From positions 1-64,000 of the forward strand of contig JAEUMP010000009.1 in NCBI GenBank assembly GCA_016791445.1: DNA of 64,000 bases, read 5' to 3'. The notes below the pieces were generated by a model. It was given only the letters and a program-made list of their open reading frames with translations, had not been told where the DNA came from and ran no database searches. How positions within the stretch are numbered: position 1 is the stretch's first letter; the number at the start of each line of letters is the position of its first letter. The DNA is from Hyphomonadaceae bacterium. GTDB lineage: Bacteria > Pseudomonadota > Alphaproteobacteria > Caulobacterales > Aquidulcibacteraceae. Positions 48,617 to 57,962 of the stretch are shown piece by piece. Made by a program: the position numbers and the translations under genes.

Positions 48617-49965
48617 GACCATTGTTTCCGTCCTCGCCGCCGCGCGCGCCTGCGAGCATGGACGATCCGGGGCGCGACATCCGGCGCGGCGCGATTGCGG
48701 CAGGCGTCTTCTTCGTCGTGCTCGGCGGCTGGGCGGCGTTCGCACCGCTCGATGCGGGTGTCGTCGCGCCCGGCGTCGTGGTCGTATCCGGCTACCGTCA
48801 GGCCGTGCAGCATCGCGATGGCGGCATCGTCGCGGCGCTGCATGTGCAGGAAGGCGACCGCGTCACACGCAATCAGATCCTACTCGAATTCGCCGCGACC
48901 GAAATTCAGGCGCAGGAACGCGCGCTGTTCGGACAATTCGTTGAACTCGACGCGACGCGCGCGCGCCTGCTGGCCGAGAGCGCCGATCAGCGGGTCATTG
49001 CCGTTCCCGCGAACTGGGCGGCCTTCTCCGGTCCAGACCGCGCGTTGGCGGAGGCGGTCCTTGAACGCCAGCAGCGTGAAATGAACACGCGCAAGAGCGC
49101 ACTCGGCGCGCAGGTAGGCGTACTCGGACAACGCCGCCAGCAACTGAGTTCGCGCATTGCGGGCTATCAGGACCAGATCAAGAGTCTCGACCGTCAGAAT
49201 GTGCTGATCGGAGAGGAACTCACCGGCCTGAAGACACTTGCGGAAAAGGGCCTCGTGCCGCTGCCGCGCATACGCGCGCTGGAGCGGCAACAGGCAGAGA
49301 TCGAAGGCAGGCGCGGCGAACTCGTCGCCAACATCCAGCAAACGCGCGAAGCGATGGGCGAATCGAACCTGCAGACCCTCTCCCTCGTGAACGAGCGCGC
49401 CGAGGACCGCGCGGCCAATCTCCGCGATGTGGAGACTCGCATCGCCGACGTTTCGCCCCGTCTTGAGGCGGCGCGCGCCCAACTCGAGCGCACCCGCGTG
49501 CGCGCGCCGGCCTCCGGCATCGTCGTCGGGCTGACCGCCAACACCATTGGCGGCGTGGTGACGCCCGGCGCTCGGATCATGGACGTCGTCCCGGAAAACC
49601 AGCCGCTGGTGATCGAGGCGCGCGTGCGCCCCGAAGACGCCGACGACCTGCAGCCGGGCATGAAAACCGAGATCCGGTTTCATGGGTTGACGGGGCGGGC
49701 GACGCCCATCCTGCGCGGCACGGTGAAACGCATCTCCGCCGACCGCTTCACGGATGAGCGCACCGGCATCGCCTACTTCCTCGCCGAGGCCGAAGCGCCG
49801 CGGGAAGAACTGGAGCGCGTCGCGATGACCAACGGGATGGCCGCCGTGGCGCTGAAGGCCGGCATGCCGGCGGAACTCGTCGTACCGCTGCGCAAGCGCA
49901 CGGCGCTTCAGTATCTGCTCGAGCCGCTCGATCAGGCCGTCTGGCGCGCCTTCCGGCAACACTGA
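48613..49965 (+). CDS. HlyD family type I secretion membrane fusion protein
   Basis: 450 residues; ATG overlaps the ABC gene stop (ATGA). One N-terminal membrane segment (AIAAGVFFVVLGGWAAFAPL), a lipoyl/barrel region (GGIVAALHVQEGDRV), a long coiled coil (about 90-280) and a C-terminal barrel (APASGIVVGL; PEDADDLQPGM). It links the ABC exporter to an outer-membrane channel. Confidence 0.94.
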   Translation: MRPLFPSSPPRAPASMDDPGRDIRRGAIAAGVFFVVLGGWAAFAPLDAGVVAPGVVVVSGYRQAVQHRDGGIVAALHVQEGDRVTRNQILLEFAATEIQAQERALFGQFVELDATRARLLAESADQRVIAVPANWAAFSGPDRALAEAVLERQQREMNTRKSALGAQVGVLGQRRQQLSSRIAGYQDQIKSLDRQNVLIGEELTGLKTLAEKGLVPLPRIRALERQQAEIEGRRGELVANIQQTREAMGESNLQTLSLVNERAEDRAANLRDVETRIADVSPRLEAARAQLERTRVRAPASGIVVGLTANTIGGVVTPGARIMDVVPENQPLVIEARVRPEDADDLQPGMKTEIRFHGLTGRATPILRGTVKRISADRFTDERTGIAYFLAEAEAPREELERVAMTNGMAAVALKAGMPAELVVPLRKRTALQYLLEPLDQAVWRAFRQH

Positions 49966-50068
49966 CAGTGTCCGCTCGGCGACCGCGTCGATACGCGGCA
50001 GCCGGGAAACCTTGATGCACCGCGCACGCAGGCGGACTATCCCGGTCGCATTTCCAGAGGAAAATCCC

Positions 50069-50560
50069 ATGCGTCGGATCGTGGTCGTTGCTCTCTTGTC
50101 ACTCGCCGCTTGTGGCCAGCCGCAACCGGCATCCCCTCCCACGACATCCTCAACGCCGGCGACCGGCGCCGCTGCGCCGTCCGCGCAGATCGCCCCCGAA
50201 GTGATCGCCGAGCGCATCGCCGCCCTGCCGGCGCCTTACAACGCGGGCGATTACGACGCCGGCAAGCGTGTTTTCGGCCAATGCCGCGCGTGTCACACGG
50301 TGAACGCTGGCGGCGTCAACCGCGTCGGTCCCAATCTGCACGGCGTCTTCGGTCGCCGCGCGGGATCGGTTGAAGACTTCAAGACGTATTCGCAGGCGCT
50401 GAAGGACAGCGGCATCGTCTGGGATGCGGCGAGCTTGGACAAATGGTCCGCCAATCCGCGGGAAATGGCGCCGGCGAACAACATGGTCTTTCCCGGCCTG
50501 CGGCAAGAGAAGGACCGGATCGACATGATCGCCTACCTGGCGGCCGAAACCACCAACTGA
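50069..50560 (+). CDS. Lipoprotein cytochrome c (class I)
   Basis: 163 residues; ATG 50069 with AGAGGAAAA upstream. A lipobox (LLSLAACGQ, Cys15) predicts a membrane-anchored lipoprotein; a Pro/Thr/Ala linker follows. Heme motif CRACH (Cys72, Cys75, His76), GPNLHGVFGRRAGS and the axial Met in NNMVFPG are typical of cytochrome c2/c552-like proteins. It shuttles electrons in the periplasm. It is convergent with the RND gene 4 bp away and not clearly linked to the T1SS genes. Confidence 0.93.
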   Translation: MRRIVVVALLSLAACGQPQPASPPTTSSTPATGAAAPSAQIAPEVIAERIAALPAPYNAGDYDAGKRVFGQCRACHTVNAGGVNRVGPNLHGVFGRRAGSVEDFKTYSQALKDSGIVWDAASLDKWSANPREMAPANNMVFPGLRQEKDRIDMIAYLAAETTN

Positions 50561-50564
50561 GGCG

Positions 50565-53500
50565 TCACTCGGCCGGCTGCTGCGCGGCCGACTCTTCGGC
50601 TTCGTAGCGCTCGATTTCTTTCGACACCGCGTCCGGCGACCGTGTGAAGCGCGCGAGCATGTCGTACATCACGGGCACGATGAACAGCGTCAGCAGCGTC
50701 GCCACCGTAACGCCGAACACAATCACCACGCCGATGGTCTGACGCGACTCTGCGCCGGCGCCGTGGGAGATCATCAGCGGCACCGCACCCGCCGCCGTCG
50801 CGATCGAGGTCATCAGGATTGGCCGCAGCCGCAGCGCCGAAGCCTGCAGGATGGCATCGCGCACATTGCGTCCCTCATCGCGAAGCTGGTTGGCGAACTC
50901 GACGATCAGGATGCCGTTCTTTGCCGCAAGCGCGATGAGGATGATCAACCCGATCTGGCTGTAGATGTTGAAGGAGTTGTCGAAGAGGAACAGCCCGAAC
51001 ATCCCGCCGACCACGGCCAGCGGCACGGTGATCATGATGGTCACGGGGTGGACGAAGCTCTCGAATTGCGCGGCGAGAACGAGAAACACGATCAGCAGTG
51101 CGAAGCCGAAGGTGAAGAGGATCGCGCCGGAGGAATCCTTGAACTGCTTGGCCGCCCCCTGATAGCCGATCGCGACATTGTGGCCGGCGCTCTCCGTCCG
51201 CACGATGTCCTCAAGATAATCGAGCGCATCGCCAATCGCGTAGCCGGGTCCAAGGGTAGCCGCCACGGAGACCGCTGCAAGGCGGTCCAGTCGGCGGCGC
51301 TCCCCGGTTTCGCCTACGGTCTTGTAGGTGACGACCGATGACAGCGGGACGAGTGCGCCCGTCGTATCGGATCGGACGAACTTGTCGCCGAGATCACTCA
51401 GGTTCGAGCGCGCATCGCGTTCGGCCTGGAGGTACACATAGTATTCGCGACCGCGATCGGTGATCGTGTTGACGCGCCGAGCGCCCATGGTGGCTTCAAG
51501 CGTGCGCCCCACCGCCTGCACCGACACGCCGAGCGCCGCGGCGCGCTCCAGGTCGATATCGACGATGGCGCGCGGATTGGTCGGCTCATAGTTCATGCGC
51601 GGGCGGATGAGGTTCGGGTTCTCGCGCGCCTTGGCGACCACCTTGTCGGCGATCTCGGCAAGCTCCGGATAGTCCTGGCCGCCGAGCACGATCGACACGT
51701 CGTTCGCGCCGCCGCCGCCGGCGAGCGGGTTTTGCATGGAGACGCGCACGACCGCGCCCGGTATCTCCCCCATCCGCGCATTCATCTCGCCGATGATCTC
51801 GTCGCCGCTGCGATCGCGCTCATTCCAGTCGGCGAGGAAGACGCGTCCAAGGCCGGAGCTGAAGCGGTTCGCGCCCTGATCGAAGAAACCAGGCGACACG
51901 ACGAGGATGCGGGTCGCCTCCTTGGATTCCACATAGGTGAGCAGCGTCTTCTCGACGTCGTCCATGATGCGGCGCGTGTATTCGAATCCCGAACCTTCAG
52001 GCGTCTGCACGTTGATGAGGAGATTCCCGCGGTCTTCGGGACGCGTCAGCTCCGACGGCATCTGCTGGGATATGTACCACCCGCCGAAGACCACGAAGGC
52101 AAAGAACGCGAAGACCACCGGTTTTGCGTGCAGCGCCAGATCGAGCGATGCGCGATAGCTGCGTTGCAACACGCCGAGCGTGCTGTTTACGCCGCGCACG
52201 AAGGCGGTGCCGTCGCCGACCGGTTTCAGCATCTTCGAGCACATCATCGGCGTCAGCGTGAGCGATGCGATCATTGAGATGACCACGACGCCGGCGACCG
52301 TAGCGGCGAGTTCGATGAAGAGCCGCCCGACATACCCACCGACGAAGAGAAGTGGCGCGAACACCGCCACAAGCACCGCCGAGGTCGCGACGACGGCGAA
52401 GAAGACCTGCCGCGTGCCCCGCATCGCCGCCACGGGCGCCGGTTCGCCGTACTGGTCCACGCGCCGCTGGATGTTCTCCAGCACGACGATGGAGTCGTCG
52501 ACCACCAGGCCGATGCACAACACGAGCGCAAGCAGCGTCAGGAGATTGATCGAGAACCCGAACGCCGCAAGCAGCGCAAAGGCGCCGATGAGGCACACCG
52601 GGATCACCGCCGCCGGAATTGCCGCCGCCCGGAACGAGCCGAGGAAGAGGATGATGACGAGGACGACGAGGAACACCGCTTCCGCGAGCGTCTGCCAGAC
52701 TTTCTGAATAGCCTTTTCGATGAACACCGTGGTGTCGAAGGCGATCACCGCCTCAGTCCCCGCAGGCAGGTTCGTGCGGACGGTGGCGATCTCCTTGCGG
52801 ACCGCCGCCGCCACGTCGAGCGCGTTCGACTTCGACTGCCGGACGACGCCGAGCCCGATCTGGTTGACGCCGTTGCCGCGGAAGAGCCGGCGGGTCTCCT
52901 CCGGCGCCAGTTCGATGCGGGCGACGTCGCCGAGACGCACCGCGCCCGCCGTGTCGCGCCGACCGATAGCCATGCGGGCAAAATCCTCGGGCGTGTTGAA
53001 CACCCGGTCCGTGCGCACATTGTAGACGCGTTCCGCGCTCTCGACGTAGCCGGCGGGCGTTTCGAGATTTTGCGTTCGTAGCGCGTCCTCGACATCGTTC
53101 ACCGTCAAGCCGCGCGCCGCGAGCGCATTCGCATCGACCCAGATGCGCAACGCCTTGCGTTGCGATCCGCCAACCCGGACGCTGGCGACGCCCGGCAGAG
53201 TCGACAGCCGGTCGACGATGTTGCGCTCGGCGTAGTCCGTGAGCTGCACCAGATCGAGATTGGTGGACTGCAGGTTGATCCAGATGATCGGATCGGCGTC
53301 GGCGTCCTGCTTGGTGACGACGGGCGGATCGATATCCGTGGGAAGCTGGCCGCGCGCGCGGTCGATGGCGTTGCGCACGTCGTTGGCTGCGTCTTCGAGA
53401 TCGCGGCTCAGTTCGAATTCGATATTGATGCTGCCGCGGCCATCGCGGCTGCTGGCGTTGATACTGTCTATGCCTTCAATGCCGGAGAGCTGGTCCTCGA

Positions 53501-53699
53501 TTATGCGGACCACGGTAGTTTCGACGACTTGCGCCGATGCGCCGCGATAGCTGACGTCCACACCGACCACGGGGCGGTCCACGTCCGGAAGTTCGCGCAG
53601 CGGCAGCGACGTGAACGCGATCGCGCCGAACACGATCACGAGCAGGCTGAACACGACCGCAAGAACCGGACGGCGTACCGAGAGATCGGAGATGTTCAT
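50565..53699 (-). CDS. RND multidrug efflux permease (HAE1 family)
   Basis: 1044 residues. LSVRRPVLAVVFSLLVIVFG, two large periplasmic loops and twelve predicted membrane helices. Proton-relay Asp401-Asp402 in GLVVDDSIVVLENIQRR and the Lys in ALAAKNGILIVEF. It pumps hydrophobic compounds from periplasm to outside. Its partner adaptor lies 6 bp upstream; the outer-membrane channel gene is not in the window. Confidence 0.95.
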   Translation of the reverse strand: MNISDLSVRRPVLAVVFSLLVIVFGAIAFTSLPLRELPDVDRPVVGVDVSYRGASAQVVETTVVRIIEDQLSGIEGIDSINASSRDGRGSINIEFELSRDLEDAANDVRNAIDRARGQLPTDIDPPVVTKQDADADPIIWINLQSTNLDLVQLTDYAERNIVDRLSTLPGVASVRVGGSQRKALRIWVDANALAARGLTVNDVEDALRTQNLETPAGYVESAERVYNVRTDRVFNTPEDFARMAIGRRDTAGAVRLGDVARIELAPEETRRLFRGNGVNQIGLGVVRQSKSNALDVAAAVRKEIATVRTNLPAGTEAVIAFDTTVFIEKAIQKVWQTLAEAVFLVVLVIILFLGSFRAAAIPAAVIPVCLIGAFALLAAFGFSINLLTLLALVLCIGLVVDDSIVVLENIQRRVDQYGEPAPVAAMRGTRQVFFAVVATSAVLVAVFAPLLFVGGYVGRLFIELAATVAGVVVISMIASLTLTPMMCSKMLKPVGDGTAFVRGVNSTLGVLQRSYRASLDLALHAKPVVFAFFAFVVFGGWYISQQMPSELTRPEDRGNLLINVQTPEGSGFEYTRRIMDDVEKTLLTYVESKEATRILVVSPGFFDQGANRFSSGLGRVFLADWNERDRSGDEIIGEMNARMGEIPGAVVRVSMQNPLAGGGGANDVSIVLGGQDYPELAEIADKVVAKARENPNLIRPRMNYEPTNPRAIVDIDLERAAALGVSVQAVGRTLEATMGARRVNTITDRGREYYVYLQAERDARSNLSDLGDKFVRSDTTGALVPLSSVVTYKTVGETGERRRLDRLAAVSVAATLGPGYAIGDALDYLEDIVRTESAGHNVAIGYQGAAKQFKDSSGAILFTFGFALLIVFLVLAAQFESFVHPVTIMITVPLAVVGGMFGLFLFDNSFNIYSQIGLIILIALAAKNGILIVEFANQLRDEGRNVRDAILQASALRLRPILMTSIATAAGAVPLMISHGAGAESRQTIGVVIVFGVTVATLLTLFIVPVMYDMLARFTRSPDAVSKEIERYEAEESAAQQPAE

Positions 53700-53705
53700 C
53701 GCGGA

Positions 53706-55049
53706 TCAGTCTGCCGGAACGGGCGGAAGCTGGCCCCCGGGGGCCGCCGCCGGCGCGACGGGTTCCTCCGCGCGTCCGCGCAGCTCCGATTCCGGCGCAT
53801 TGGCGGGCGGTGCGACCGGCACGGGCGTCGCTGACTGTGTCGCCGGCGCCTTCTGCGCGGTCGGCGGCGCGGTCCTGGGCGGGGCGGGAGGCGTGATTGC
53901 GGGTTCTGGCGATGGAGCCACAGATTGACGGGTGTCGATGCGGACGGGTTGTCCCGGCCGCACGCGCTGGACGCCCTCGACAACGATGCGCGCGCCGGCC
54001 GGAACGCCGTCGACGATCTCCACAAGACCACCCGATCGCGCACCGGTGCGAACGAACTTCAGGGCGGCGGTCGCACGCCCGCCACTGTCCTCGATGGCGA
54101 AGATGTAGGCGCCGTCCGCACGCTCGAGCACCGCGATCTCGGGCGCGCCGAGCGCCTGGCGCGGATTGGACCGCGCTTCGACCGACATCAGCATGCCCGG
54201 CTTCAGGAGGCCTTCGCGATTGGGAAGGATGGCGCGCACCCGCACTGTCCGGGACTGGATGTTCACCCGGCTGTCGATGTCGGAAACGCGACCGATGAAG
54301 GTCTTGCCCGGATGCGCCGGCGTCGCGGCAGCGATTTCCGAACCGGGCCGGATCCGCCCGAACAGGGCTTCCGACACGTCGAAATCCAGCTTGATCTCCG
54401 AGATATCGTCGAGCGTGCCGATCTGGTCGCCGGGACGCACAAGTGCGCCAGGGCTTGCCGTCCGCAGTCCCATGACGCCCGAAAACGGCGCGCGGATCAA
54501 ACGGTCCCCGACCCGCGCCTCCAACGCACGCACCCGCGCCTCCGCCCGCTCGAAAGTCGCGCGGGCCTGCTCGACGCGCTGGGCGGGGGCGAAGCCCTTC
54601 TCGCCGAGCTCCTGGAAGCGGTCATAGTCGCGGCGCGCGGCCTCGCGGCTGGCGCGGGCTTCTTCCAGATCCGCGTATTGCTCCGTACTGGCGAGTTCCA
54701 CGAGCACCTGCCCGCGCGCGACCCGGTCGCCACTGTCGAAACGGATGCGGCTGATCACGTCGGTGACCTTGGCGCCGATGATGACGGATTCCCGCGCCTG
54801 CGCGGTGCCGACGGCCTGGACGGTGTCATAGAAGGTGCGGGTCTCGACCGTGCCGGCGATGACGAGCGGCGCATCGCCCCCGCCGCCCTTCGGCCCGCCT
54901 TTTCCTGCCGGAGGACCCTTCGCGGCCATGGCGGCGCCGCCCTTGTCCTCGGTGGCGAACATGCTCTTGCCGACCACGGCCAGGGCCATGGCGGCGATCA
55001 CGAGGGTGACGACGGCGGCGAAGCCGAAGCGCTTGAACAAAGTTGCCAT
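53706..55049 (-). CDS. RND efflux periplasmic adaptor (MFP) subunit
   Basis: 447 residues with one N-terminal membrane segment (AAVVTLVIAAMALAVVG). Lipoyl domain halves VGTAQARESVIIGAKVTD and LIRAPFSGVMGLRTASPGA flank a coiled-coil hairpin. The beta-barrel and proximal domains follow (IRPGSEIAAATPAHPGKTFI; LKPGMLMSVEARS), then a disordered Pro/Ala tail of about 80 residues. Fits MexE/AcrA-like adaptors. No regulator gene is adjacent. Confidence 0.94.
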   Translation of the reverse strand: MATLFKRFGFAAVVTLVIAAMALAVVGKSMFATEDKGGAAMAAKGPPAGKGGPKGGGGDAPLVIAGTVETRTFYDTVQAVGTAQARESVIIGAKVTDVISRIRFDSGDRVARGQVLVELASTEQYADLEEARASREAARRDYDRFQELGEKGFAPAQRVEQARATFERAEARVRALEARVGDRLIRAPFSGVMGLRTASPGALVRPGDQIGTLDDISEIKLDFDVSEALFGRIRPGSEIAAATPAHPGKTFIGRVSDIDSRVNIQSRTVRVRAILPNREGLLKPGMLMSVEARSNPRQALGAPEIAVLERADGAYIFAIEDSGGRATAALKFVRTGARSGGLVEIVDGVPAGARIVVEGVQRVRPGQPVRIDTRQSVAPSPEPAITPPAPPRTAPPTAQKAPATQSATPVPVAPPANAPESELRGRAEEPVAPAAAPGGQLPPVPAD

Positions 55050-55146
55050 GCCTGCCTTCAGGAACCGCCCATGCGGCGGGATATGGGTCGCTTGGACGCG
55101 TCAGTCCAGCTTTCGCGCACAGTTGGCGACGTGTCGCGTCGTCACG

Positions 55147-55872
55147 CTAGCGTCTCAGGGCCGACCAGTAACTCAAAAGTAGTGTCGGTTGGATGACCTC
55201 TTCTCCCTCGATCCGAACGCGAACACCCAGTTGCAGCCCCCGCCCGCCGCGCTCGAAGGCGACCAGTGACGCCTGCGCCTTCAGCGTCTCGCCGTAGCGG
55301 AGGTCGTCATCGAGGAACACCTGCGCCAGACCGAGCAGGCGCTTGTGGGGTTTGGCGCCGAGCGTGAAGTCGTAGCGGGCGCGGACGCAGTCTTCGCCCT
55401 GGACCCTCGCCCCTGCCTCCGCGCTCACGAAGAACCGTCCGCCACGGGTCGCGGCCCCGGCAAGCAACCGGCTCTCCCCGCCCCACTCGCCGCAGTCGCC
55501 TGCGGCCCGGGAGTCCCAGACGGCGCCCGTCTGCACCGCCAGGACCGAACGGTCGCCGCTCATGACACGGTATTTGATCGAGACGACGGACTCGTTGCGT
55601 GTGTTTGTGCCTTCAAAGTCCGTCGCCGCCTGGCTCCAGTGGTTGGCGACGACGGAGATGCGCGCTGCGAGCGGCGCTTCGATGAAGAGTTCGGTCTCGA
55701 CGATGGAGACTTCATCGGTCTCCGTGTAGGCGGCGCCGACGATCGTGCGATCGCCATCGGGCGCGACCCACGGCCCCGCTTCAGCGACCGCAGGCGCGCC
55801 GAGAGCGGCGAGAAAGCCTAGGCGTCGTAGCCAGGCAGCGTGCGATCGAGTTTGCGGCGCAGGCCCGGCCAC
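55147..55872 (-). CDS. Hypothetical probable outer-membrane beta-barrel protein
   Basis: 241 residues if it starts at GTG 55872, chosen because it gives a signal peptide (AWLRRLGFLAALGAPAVAEA). The mature part has regular alternating strands (TETDEVSIVETELFIEAPL, AQASLVAFERGGRGLQLGVR) and ends LLLSYWSALRR. The start overlaps the upstream aldolase 3' end by 55 bases, which is unusual, and no ribosome-binding site is obvious. It may be unrelated to the RND genes next door. Confidence 0.55.
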   Translation of the reverse strand: MAGPAPQTRSHAAWLRRLGFLAALGAPAVAEAGPWVAPDGDRTIVGAAYTETDEVSIVETELFIEAPLAARISVVANHWSQAATDFEGTNTRNESVVSIKYRVMSGDRSVLAVQTGAVWDSRAAGDCGEWGGESRLLAGAATRGGRFFVSAEAGARVQGEDCVRARYDFTLGAKPHKRLLGLAQVFLDDDLRYGETLKAQASLVAFERGGRGLQLGVRVRIEGEEVIQPTLLLSYWSALRR

Positions 55873-56591
55873 GCCAGCACGTTGCCGAGCGTCGCATTGC
55901 CCAGTTGTCCCTGTCCCGCGACCTTGTCGCGCAAATCCTGATCGCATTCGAGCAGGTCCCCACCCGCTTGTGCCAAGACCTGCATCTTGCACGCCCGTTC
56001 GAGGAAGAAAATACGAAGAAACGCGGCAGCGGGCGTTTCCCCGACCGCTAGCGTCCCGTGATTGCGAAGCATCAGGAGGTTCTTCGTGCCGATATCACGG
56101 ACCAGGCGCTCGCGTTCGTCGAGATCGAGGGCGACGCCTTCGTAGTCGTGATAGGCCATGTCGCCGAGCACGATCATCGCCGTCTGCGAGATGGGCAGGA
56201 GGCCCTTCTTCTGCGCCGAAACCGCCACGCCCTGATCGGTGTGGACGTGGATCACCACATGCGCGTCCTCGCGCGCTGCGTGGATCGCGGAGTGGATGGT
56301 GAAACCCGCCGGATTGATGAAGTGCGGCGTGGGATCGACGATATTGCCCTCGAGATCGACCTTCACGAGGCTCGACGCGGTGATCTCGTCGAAGAAGAAG
56401 CCGTAGGGGTTGATGAGAAAGTGGTGTTCCGGCCCGGGCAGGCGCATGGAAATGTGGGTGAAGATCATGTCGTCCCACCCATAGAGGGCAACCAGACGAT
56501 AAAGCGCCGCACAGTCGACGCGGGCGTTCCACTCCTCGGCGCTCACCTTGCCGCGCAGCGTCGGAACCGCCGAACCATCCATGCCAGACAT
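55818..56591 (-). CDS. Class II aldolase/adducin domain protein
   Basis: 257 residues. DDMIFTHISMRLPG, FLINPYGFFFDEITASSLVK, the zinc motif VVIHVHTDQG and LLMLRNHGTLAVG fit the family of zinc aldolases (fuculose-phosphate aldolase-like). The substrate is unknown; many members of this subgroup have no assigned reaction. Divergent from nadK. Confidence 0.9.
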   Translation of the reverse strand: MSGMDGSAVPTLRGKVSAEEWNARVDCAALYRLVALYGWDDMIFTHISMRLPGPEHHFLINPYGFFFDEITASSLVKVDLEGNIVDPTPHFINPAGFTIHSAIHAAREDAHVVIHVHTDQGVAVSAQKKGLLPISQTAMIVLGDMAYHDYEGVALDLDERERLVRDIGTKNLLMLRNHGTLAVGETPAAAFLRIFFLERACKMQVLAQAGGDLLECDQDLRDKVAGQGQLGNATLGNVLAWPGLRRKLDRTLPGYDA

Positions 56592-56670
56592 CGCTCTTCC
56601 TCCTCCGGACCTTCGCCCCGTTTACCCTGAAGCGTGACGAACGCCCTATACTAAGTCAAACGGGAGACAG

Positions 56671-57429
56671 ATGCGCATCCATTTCACCGCCAGCCCGCGC
56701 CCCGAAGCCCAGGAGGCGCTCCGCCGCCTGCGCCATACCTATGGCGAAGCGGGCGAAGCCAACGCCGAGGTCGTGGTGGCGCTGGGCGGCGACGGACACA
56801 TGCTGGAGGCTCTCAAGGGCCGGATGGGCGACCCCAAGCCGGTCTACGGCATGCATCGCGGCACGGTCGGATTTCTCCTGAACGAGTTCAAGGAAGACGG
56901 TCTCGTCGAAAGGTTGGCGCGGGCCGAGCCGATCCGCATCCGGCCGCTCGTGATGAGGGCGCGCACGGTCGGCGGCGAAACCCACGAGCGACGGGCGATC
57001 AACGAGGTTTCCCTCCTGCGCCAGACCGCGCAGACCGCGCGCCTGCGCATCGTCATCGACGGCGCCGAACGCATGCCGGAACTCTCGTGCGACGGCGCGC
57101 TGGTGGCCACGCCGGCGGGCTCCACCGCCTACAACCTGTCGGCTCACGGCCCGATCCTGCCGATCGGCGCCCGCCTGCTGGCGTTGACGCCGATCAGCGC
57201 CTTCCGTCCCCGACGCTGGCGGGGCGCGTTGCTTCCGCAGACGGCCAAGGTGCGCTTCGAGGTCCTTGAACCCACCCGCCGCCCCGTGAGCGCGTCCGCC
57301 GACAGCGCCGAGGTCCGAGACGTGGAGAGCGTGGAGGTACGGGAGGATTCCGACGTCTCTCTGACGATGCTCTTCGATCCGGGCCATGCGCTGGACGAGC
57401 GGGTGCTGCGAGAGCAATTCTCAGTCTGA
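56671..57429 (+). CDS. nadK: NAD kinase
   Basis: 252 residues. Phosphorylates NAD to NADP. Catalytic GGDG (Asp41) in [24 protein letters not shown], the NEVSL motif and [19 protein letters not shown]. Somewhat short compared with E. coli (292), as in other alphaproteobacteria. Followed after 65 bp by the Hpt gene. Confidence 0.95.
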   Translation: MRIHFTASPRPEAQEALRRLRHTYGEAGEANAEVVVALGGDGHMLEALKGRMGDPKPVYGMHRGTVGFLLNEFKEDGLVERLARAEPIRIRPLVMRARTVGGETHERRAINEVSLLRQTAQTARLRIVIDGAERMPELSCDGALVATPAGSTAYNLSAHGPILPIGARLLALTPISAFRPRRWRGALLPQTAKVRFEVLEPTRRPVSASADSAEVRDVESVEVREDSDVSLTMLFDPGHALDERVLREQFSV

Positions 57430-57494
57430 GGCGCTGGAAACGTTTTCTTATTCCCGATCGCCTACCTCCCGGAGACACTCGGGGATCCGGCGCG

Positions 57495-57956
57495 ATGGCC
57501 ATTTCGAACAAGGCGGGCAAGACCGCACTCTCCTTCGACGCCGATGCGCTGGCGCGGGCAGAGGCGGCGCTTAAGTCCCTGTCCTCGGAATTCGAGAAAT
57601 GGATGGGCGACGAAGTCGTCCGCATGACCGCCGCACGCCTGGCCGCGCGGCAAACGCAGTTCGCCGAGCCTGCCTTGCTCGCGCTCTATTCAAGCGCGCA
57701 CGACATCAAGGGACTGGGCTCCACCTACGACTACCCGCTGGCGACGTTGATCGCGGCATCGCTGTGCAAGCTAATCGAAACACCCGCCGGGCGGGAACGC
57801 GCGCGCACGAAGCCTGCAGTGGTCGAGGCGCATGTCGACGCGATCCGCGCGGCCTATCAGGCGCAGATCAAGACCAACGACCACCCTGTCGGTCGCGAGC
57901 TGCTCGCGGAACTGCACAAGCAGGTGGACCTGCTGATGGCCGACATTCCCGCCTGA
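57495..57956 (+). CDS. Hpt domain histidine phosphotransfer protein
   Basis: 153 residues. The signature SSAHDIKGLGS (phospho-accepting His69, HxxKG) lies in a helical bundle with LFE-type amphipathic helices before and after. Such single-domain Hpt proteins relay phosphate between response-regulator receivers. No kinase or regulator gene is nearby, so its partners are unknown. Confidence 0.85.
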   Translation: MAISNKAGKTALSFDADALARAEAALKSLSSEFEKWMGDEVVRMTAARLAARQTQFAEPALLALYSSAHDIKGLGSTYDYPLATLIAASLCKLIETPAGRERARTKPAVVEAHVDAIRAAYQAQIKTNDHPVGRELLAELHKQVDLLMADIPA

Positions 57957-57962
57957 AGGAGC

